Source: Embleya scabrispora
GTDB lineage: Bacteria > Actinomycetota > Actinomycetes > Streptomycetales > Streptomycetaceae
Reading direction: 5' to 3'
Assembly (NCBI RefSeq): GCF_002024165.1
Contig: NZ_MWQN01000001.1
Coordinates: 372,001-436,000, forward strand
DNA length: 64,000 nt
Made by a program: the position numbers and the translations under genes. How positions within the stretch are numbered: position 1 is the first letter of the stretch; each line of letters begins with the position of its first letter. The notes under the pieces were generated by a model. That model did not search any database, was not told the origin of the DNA, and saw only the letters and a list, made by a program, of their open reading frames with translations. Shown here one piece after another: positions 60,276 to 64,000 of this stretch.

Positions 60276-61391
60276 TTAGACCCGCTCCGGGACGGTGATC
60301 GCCGGATAGTCCACGTAGCCGCGCGCACCGCCGCCGTACACATCCGCCACCGGCGGCGGGGCCGGCGGCAATCCCCGGGCGATCCGCTCCGGCAGGTCGG
60401 GGTTGGTGATGAACAACCGGCCGAACGCCACCACGTCGGCGAGGCCGTCGGCGATCAGTCGCTCGCCGGTGGCCGGATCGACCGGGGTCGGGCCGTTGTG
60501 GTTCGCGATCAACATGCCGGACCAGCGCGGCCGCAGGTCGGCGAGCGCCGCGTACGCGCCGCGTTCGAGGACGTGCAGGTAGGCCAGGCCGATCGGGTCG
60601 AGCGTGTCGACCAGCGCCCGGTAGGTGCCACGCGCGTCCGGCTCCACGAGTTGGTTCTCCGGGTTGTCCGGCGAGATCCGCAGCCCCACCCGGTCCGCGC
60701 CGATCTCCGCCGCCACCGCCTCCACCACCTCGAACACGAAACGCAGCCGGTTCTCCCGCGAACCGCCGTAGCGGTCGGTGCGCAGGTTGCTGTTCTCGGC
60801 CAGGAACTGCTGGAAAAGGTAGCCGTTGGCGCCGTGGATCTCGACGCCGTCGAACCCGGCCTCGATCGCGCGGCGCGCGGCGCGGGCGAACGCGGCGACC
60901 ACCCCGGCGATTTCGGCGACGGTGAGCGCACGCGGGACGACGTGCGGGAGCAGGCCGTCGCGGGTGTGGATGGGCGCCTCGGTGATCCGCACCGCCGACG
61001 GCGCGGTGGGCGTCTCGCCGTCCAGGGTCACCGGATGGGTCATCCGCCCGACGTGCCACAGCTGGGCGAAGATCCGCCCGCCCACGTCGTGCACGGCGGT
61101 GGTGATCTCGCGCCACCGCACCACCTGTTCGTCCGTGCGCAGTGCCGGAATGCCCGGTCCGGCCTTGCCGAGCGGGTGCACCGAGATGCCCTCGGTGATC
61201 AACAGCCCGGCGCCCGCCCGCTGTCGGTAGTAGGTGGCGGCGAAATCGCTCGGCACGCCGGTGGCGTCGTCGGCGCGACCTCGGGTCATCGGGGCCATCG
61301 CGATCCGGTTGGGCAGATCCAGACGGCCGTGGCGATAGGGGGCGAGCAGCGGATTGGCGGTGCGGGTCGGGGAAGTCAACACGGTATCCAT
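60276..61391 (-). CDS. Old yellow enzyme family alkene reductase (NemA-like)
   Basis: This 371-residue FMN enzyme reduces activated C=C bonds or nitro compounds with NADPH. It starts PLLAPYRHGRLDLPNRIAMAPMTRGRA (FMN strand). The active-site His/Asn lie in VEIHGANGYLFQQFLAENSNLRTDRYGG, and the C-terminal phosphate-binding strand is FGRLFITNPDLPERI. The protein ends with VPERV and a TAA stop that lies directly at the IS boundary. It follows RidA on the same strand and both are probably controlled by the MarR protein. Confidence 0.93.
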   Translation of the reverse strand: MDTVLTSPTRTANPLLAPYRHGRLDLPNRIAMAPMTRGRADDATGVPSDFAATYYRQRAGAGLLITEGISVHPLGKAGPGIPALRTDEQVVRWREITTAVHDVGGRIFAQLWHVGRMTHPVTLDGETPTAPSAVRITEAPIHTRDGLLPHVVPRALTVAEIAGVVAAFARAARRAIEAGFDGVEIHGANGYLFQQFLAENSNLRTDRYGGSRENRLRFVFEVVEAVAAEIGADRVGLRISPDNPENQLVEPDARGTYRALVDTLDPIGLAYLHVLERGAYAALADLRPRWSGMLIANHNGPTPVDPATGERLIADGLADVVAFGRLFITNPDLPERIARGLPPAPPPVADVYGGGARGYVDYPAITVPERV

Positions 61392-61440
61392 CCCTGTGGT
61401 GGTCGGGGTCGGGCGCGCCGGTGGCGACGGTTTCGCGGAC

Positions 61441-61884
61441 TCAGCGGTCCAGCGCGGTGACCTCGACCTCGATCAGCCAGTCGGGCCGGGCCAGGGAGGA
61501 GACCTCGACGAGGGTGTCCGCCGGGTACGGCAGGGACAGGAACTCCTCGCGCAGCCGGATCACGTCGTCCAGGTTCTCGGCCATGTTCCGGACGTAGATG
61601 CCGACCTTGACCACGTCGGCGAAGGTCGCCCCCGCCTCGGCGAGCACCCGCTCCACGTTGCGGAAGGCCTGCCGGCCCTGGGCGAGAAAGCCGCCGTCGA
61701 CGGTGCCTCCGCCCTCGTCGAACCCGGCCTGCCCGGAGACGAAGATCAGGCCGCCGGCCCGGATGGCCTGGGAGATCCGGTACGGCTCGTACCAGTCGGG
61801 GGTGGTCGCGACGCGCTCGATCCGGGCACGGGCGGTGTCGGTGGTGGTGTCGGTGGCAGCGGCGTTGGTGGTGGTGACGGTCAT
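61441..61884 (-). CDS. RidA-family (YjgF/UK114) protein
   Basis: This 147-residue small trimeric enzyme of the Rid family hydrolyses reactive enamine/imine intermediates. The family sequence is present: RISQAIRAGGLIFVSGQAGFD, GRQAFRNVERVLAEAGATFADVVKVGIYVRNM and a C-terminal LIEVEVTAL. The usual catalytic Arg is not certain; the C-terminal motif is RPDWLIEVE, where many Rid proteins have a similar R. It has a 25-residue Thr/Ala-rich N-terminus. GGGAG lies six bases before the ATG. It is cotranscribed with the alkene reductase and divergent from MarR. Confidence 0.85.
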   Translation of the reverse strand: MTVTTTNAAATDTTTDTARARIERVATTPDWYEPYRISQAIRAGGLIFVSGQAGFDEGGGTVDGGFLAQGRQAFRNVERVLAEAGATFADVVKVGIYVRNMAENLDDVIRLREEFLSLPYPADTLVEVSSLARPDWLIEVEVTALDR

Positions 61885-61910
61885 CGGATGCTCCCGGGTC
61901 AAAAGAATCT

Positions 61911-61960
61911 GCATGCACATGCATGATTTGCTTGCGCATGCATAATCTGGCACTGCATGT
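61911..61960. promoter_or_regulatory. Array of GCATG motifs, MarR operator
   Basis: ATGCATG (61919-61925) and CATGCAT (61937-61943) form a perfect 7-bp inverted repeat with an 11-bp spacer. Further GCATGC (61911-61916) and TGCATGTAA (61954-61962) copies surround it. MarR proteins bind such AT-containing palindromes. The array lies 27-76 bp from the RidA start. Confidence 0.65.
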
Positions 61961-62046
61961 AATCTGCTGTCAACAGCGGATCGATCCGCGCTCGGTCCAC
62001 CAACGGCCGGACACGGGTTCGACCGGGCCGGAGAAAGGACGGGGTC

Positions 62047-62472
62047 ATGGACGCGAAGCTCTGGGAGCAGGTCGTCGTGCTGCACGCGCGCGTCGAGCAC
62101 GACCTCGGCCGGACACTTCAGCGGCGACACGGGATCGGCCTGTCCGAGTACCGCGCACTGTCCCGACTCGCGGTGGCTCCCGACGGCGAATTGCGTATGC
62201 AGGAGCTGGCCGACTCGATCGGGCTCAACCAGAGTTCGGTCAGCCGCCTCGCGGTCCGCCTGGAGACCGACGGCCTCACCCGACGCGACCTGTGTCCCAA
62301 GGACCGCCGAGGGGTGTACACGGTCATCACCGACGACGGCCGCGCCCGGCTCACCGAGGCGGCCCGAACCTACGACCAGGCCCTGACCACGGCACTGGAA
62401 AAGGCCGCCGGCGACCCCCAACTGGCAGAGGTGGCAACGGCACTGGGCGCCATCCCGACCCCGGTGGGCTGA
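62047..62472 (+). CDS. MarR-family transcriptional regulator
   Basis: This 141-residue winged-helix regulator has VEHDLGRTLQRRHGIGLSEYRALSRLAVAPDGELRMQELADSIGLNQSSVSRLAVRLETDGLTRRDLC and a wing with DRRGVYTVITDDGRARL. A C-terminal dimer helix follows. ATG at 62047 is preceded by AAAGGACGGGG. It is divergent from the RidA/alkene-reductase operon. GCATG-type palindromes between them are the likely operator, so the operon is probably induced by an electrophile or phenolic ligand. Confidence 0.92.
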   Translation: MDAKLWEQVVVLHARVEHDLGRTLQRRHGIGLSEYRALSRLAVAPDGELRMQELADSIGLNQSSVSRLAVRLETDGLTRRDLCPKDRRGVYTVITDDGRARLTEAARTYDQALTTALEKAAGDPQLAEVATALGAIPTPVG

Positions 62473-62559
62473 GCAGCGTACGACACGGGTCCCAAAGCGC
62501 GGCCGAAGCACGAGCCGATCACCGGCCGACCCACCTCCACGCTCGGCCCGGCGGCCCGC

Positions 62560-63600
62560 TCAGCGTCCGGCCAGGAATCGCCGCTGGTCGGCGAGATAGC
62601 CGTCGACGAACAGGTCGCGCGGTGCGAAGACCGCGGTGAAGAAGGTCTTCGTCTCCGAACCCTCGATGTCCGCGTCGACCATCGAGTGCGCCGCGTCCGG
62701 GTAGTGACGTACCGTCAGTTCGGCTCGTCCGGCGAGTAGTTTGCGATACTCCGCCTCGGTCTCGACCACGTCCACGTTCACGTCGTGCCCCCCGAGCATC
62801 AGCAGCACCGGCACCCGCACCTCGGCCAGATCCGCGCTCGCGTCGGCCCCGGCGTTCTTGCGCACGAAGTTCCACCGGTCCGCCGACATCGTCGCCGCCG
62901 AACCCAACGCGGCGCGGTACTGCTCGTACCCGGCGCCCTGCGCGATCAGCCGCCGAACCTCGTCGCTGCGCCGGACCTCGGTGTCGATCCGGGCCTGCGA
63001 CGCGTGTTCCGCGCGCAGTTCGGCGAGCAGGTTGAACCGGCCCTGGCGCAGCCAGTTGATCGCCGGCGACACGGCGATCACGAACTTCACGTCGGGCGTG
63101 CGCGCGGCCACTCTCGGAAGCACCCAGCCCGCCTGGCTGGCACCCCAGAGCCCGACCCGCGCATGGTCCACGTCCGGCCGGGACCGGCTCCAGGCGATCG
63201 CCGCCTCGGTCTCCCGGGCCCGATCCTCCATGCTCTGGTCGAGCCAGTTGCCCGGCGACCCCGACACGCCCGGCTTGTTCCAGGACAGCGTGGCGTAGCC
63301 GGCCCGGGCGTACGCCTCCATCTGCGGCCGATAGAAGCCGTCGTTGGTGGCGTTCCGGGCTCCGTCGCCGTGCACGAGGAGCACCAGGCCGTACGGTCCC
63401 CGCCCGTGCGTGGGCTTGGCCAGCACGCCGTCCAGCCGCCGCGCGCCGTCGTGGAACACGATCCGCTCCTCCTTCAGGTCGTAGGTGTTGGCGTGGTCCG
63501 CGTACAGCAGCGCACCCAGTCCCGCCGTGAGCAGCAGGGCGAGGACCGCCCCGCAGATGGTCAGCACCCGATGGCGTCGAACGAACCCGCGGATCCCCAT
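62560..63600 (-). CDS. Membrane-anchored alpha/beta hydrolase
   Basis: This 346-residue hydrolase (prolyl-oligopeptidase/DLH-like) has an N-terminal membrane anchor (RHRVLTICGAVLALLLTAGLGALLYA). The catalytic domain lies outside: LVLLVHGDGARNAT, nucleophile in GLWGASQAGWVLPRV (GxSxxG), acid in LMLGGHDVNVDV, and His in YPDAAHSMVD. It should act on small esters or peptides at the cell surface. ATG at 63600. It is divergent from the following GNAT gene. Confidence 0.85.
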   Translation of the reverse strand: MGIRGFVRRHRVLTICGAVLALLLTAGLGALLYADHANTYDLKEERIVFHDGARRLDGVLAKPTHGRGPYGLVLLVHGDGARNATNDGFYRPQMEAYARAGYATLSWNKPGVSGSPGNWLDQSMEDRARETEAAIAWSRSRPDVDHARVGLWGASQAGWVLPRVAARTPDVKFVIAVSPAINWLRQGRFNLLAELRAEHASQARIDTEVRRSDEVRRLIAQGAGYEQYRAALGSAATMSADRWNFVRKNAGADASADLAEVRVPVLLMLGGHDVNVDVVETEAEYRKLLAGRAELTVRHYPDAAHSMVDADIEGSETKTFFTAVFAPRDLFVDGYLADQRRFLAGR

Positions 63601-63763
63601 GTGGTCATCTCCCTTGGAACATCGTTTGCGATATCGAATCTATCAAACTGAAATCGCTCGTAGCTCTAACGAACGTTTTTACTTCTGCATATACTGGCCT
63701 CGGACGGCCCGGCCGCAGTTCCCCGCGCCCGCCGGGCGCCACCCACCGGCCACGGAGGCGGCA
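63601..63763. promoter_or_regulatory. Divergent promoter region of the hydrolase and GNAT genes
   Basis: This 163-bp, relatively AT-rich stretch carries CGATATCG (63629-63636), a perfect palindrome, 29-36 bp from the hydrolase start. No other clear repeat or promoter pair stands out. Confidence 0.35.
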
Positions 63764-64000
63764 ATGGACCAGGAACAGGCACCACACCCCCACGACAGCC
63801 CGCAGTCCCCCGACCCCGACCGCCGACGCCCCGGCCCCCCGGCAATCGGCCGCGGGCTGCCGGAAGGCACACGGCGGCGGGCCGCCGAGCTGTACTGGGA
63901 GGCGTTCGGTCGCAAGTTGGGCGCCGGCCTGGGCCCCGCCGAGGCCGGGATCGCATTCCTGGCCGAACACCTGCACCCGGACCGCGCCGTGGTCGCGACC
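63764..64000 (+). CDS. Probable GNAT-family N-acetyltransferase, N-terminal part only
   Basis: This 79-residue N-terminal piece runs off the window. After a disordered Pro/Asp-rich start (DQEQAPHPHDSPQSPDPDRR), it reads GTRRRAAELYWEAFGRKLGAGLGPAEAGIAFLAEHLHPDRAVVAT. This resembles the first helix region of actinobacterial GNAT acetyltransferases (RRAAELYWEAFGRKL). The acetyl-CoA motif lies beyond the window. ATG at 63764 has GGAGG seven bases upstream. Confidence 0.6.
   Translation, partial: MDQEQAPHPHDSPQSPDPDRRRPGPPAIGRGLPEGTRRRAAELYWEAFGRKLGAGLGPAEAGIAFLAEHLHPDRAVVAT

Noticed and set aside
1-64000. tRNA, rRNA or riboswitch genes
   Set aside because: No cloverleaf-like or rRNA sequences and no recognisable riboswitch leader were found on reading; intergenic regions are mostly short.

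Overview
The window is GC-rich actinomycete chromosome. Genes are packed in short operons with ATGA or GTGA stop/start overlaps. GTG starts, TetR/XRE/AraC regulators with their targets, mycothiol-type enzymes, a PucR regulator and a HemD-winged-helix regulator next to nirBD all point to a Streptomyces-like member of the Streptomycetaceae. I saw no rRNA, tRNA, CRISPR array or phage. The only clear mobile element is one IS5-type insertion sequence.

Layout. 1-8.8 kb: end of a PNPOx-like gene, an ABC ATPase/membrane pair, a secreted tripeptidyl-aminopeptidase-type hydrolase, an ABM-globin fusion, and an APC permease/amidohydrolase operon. The amidohydrolase carries an in-frame fragment of a dienelactone hydrolase. 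8.9-17.8 kb: TetR, a lysophosphatidate acyltransferase, a reductase/mycothiol-isomerase-like operon facing a GlxA-type AraC regulator, a spermidine-synthase-like protein, an MBL protein, a Cys-pair protein, a helical-repeat protein and an AlkZ-like protein. 17.9-25.8 kb: TetR-MFS-SDR operon, TetR with an MDR oxidoreductase, a hydrolase with no serine nucleophile, an XRE regulator, a VOC protein and hypotheticals. 27-38 kb: NarL-type two-component pair, solitary MazF-like gene, IclR/P450 pair, a cNMP-sensing kinase with a fused receiver/thioredoxin-reductase protein, and an ArsR-like regulator with an MFS exporter.

37.9-45.4 kb is a nitrate/nitrite assimilation island: narK, a BBE-type flavoenzyme, nirB, a 28-codon ORF that overlaps both neighbours, nirD, and a divergent HemD-winged-helix regulator resembling NnaR. 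45.6-49.6 kb: PucR regulator, a small protein, a DUF4097 protein and a ribbon-helix-helix protein whose start sits in an array of TGACGTCA palindromes. 49.7-51.2 kb is non-coding and holds the strangest structure of the window: two tandem 207/208-bp units, a unique centre, and an inverted copy of the same pair. 51.4-64 kb: XRE regulator, L,D-transpeptidase, cupin/MFS operon facing TetR, an LCP cell-wall ligase, a CBS protein with an apparent frameshift near its start, the IS element ending at the stop codon of an old-yellow-enzyme gene, RidA, MarR, an alpha/beta hydrolase and the start of a probable GNAT gene.

Much of the window consists of regulator/target pairs whose intergenic regions hold clean inverted repeats. 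These putative operators are listed individually.
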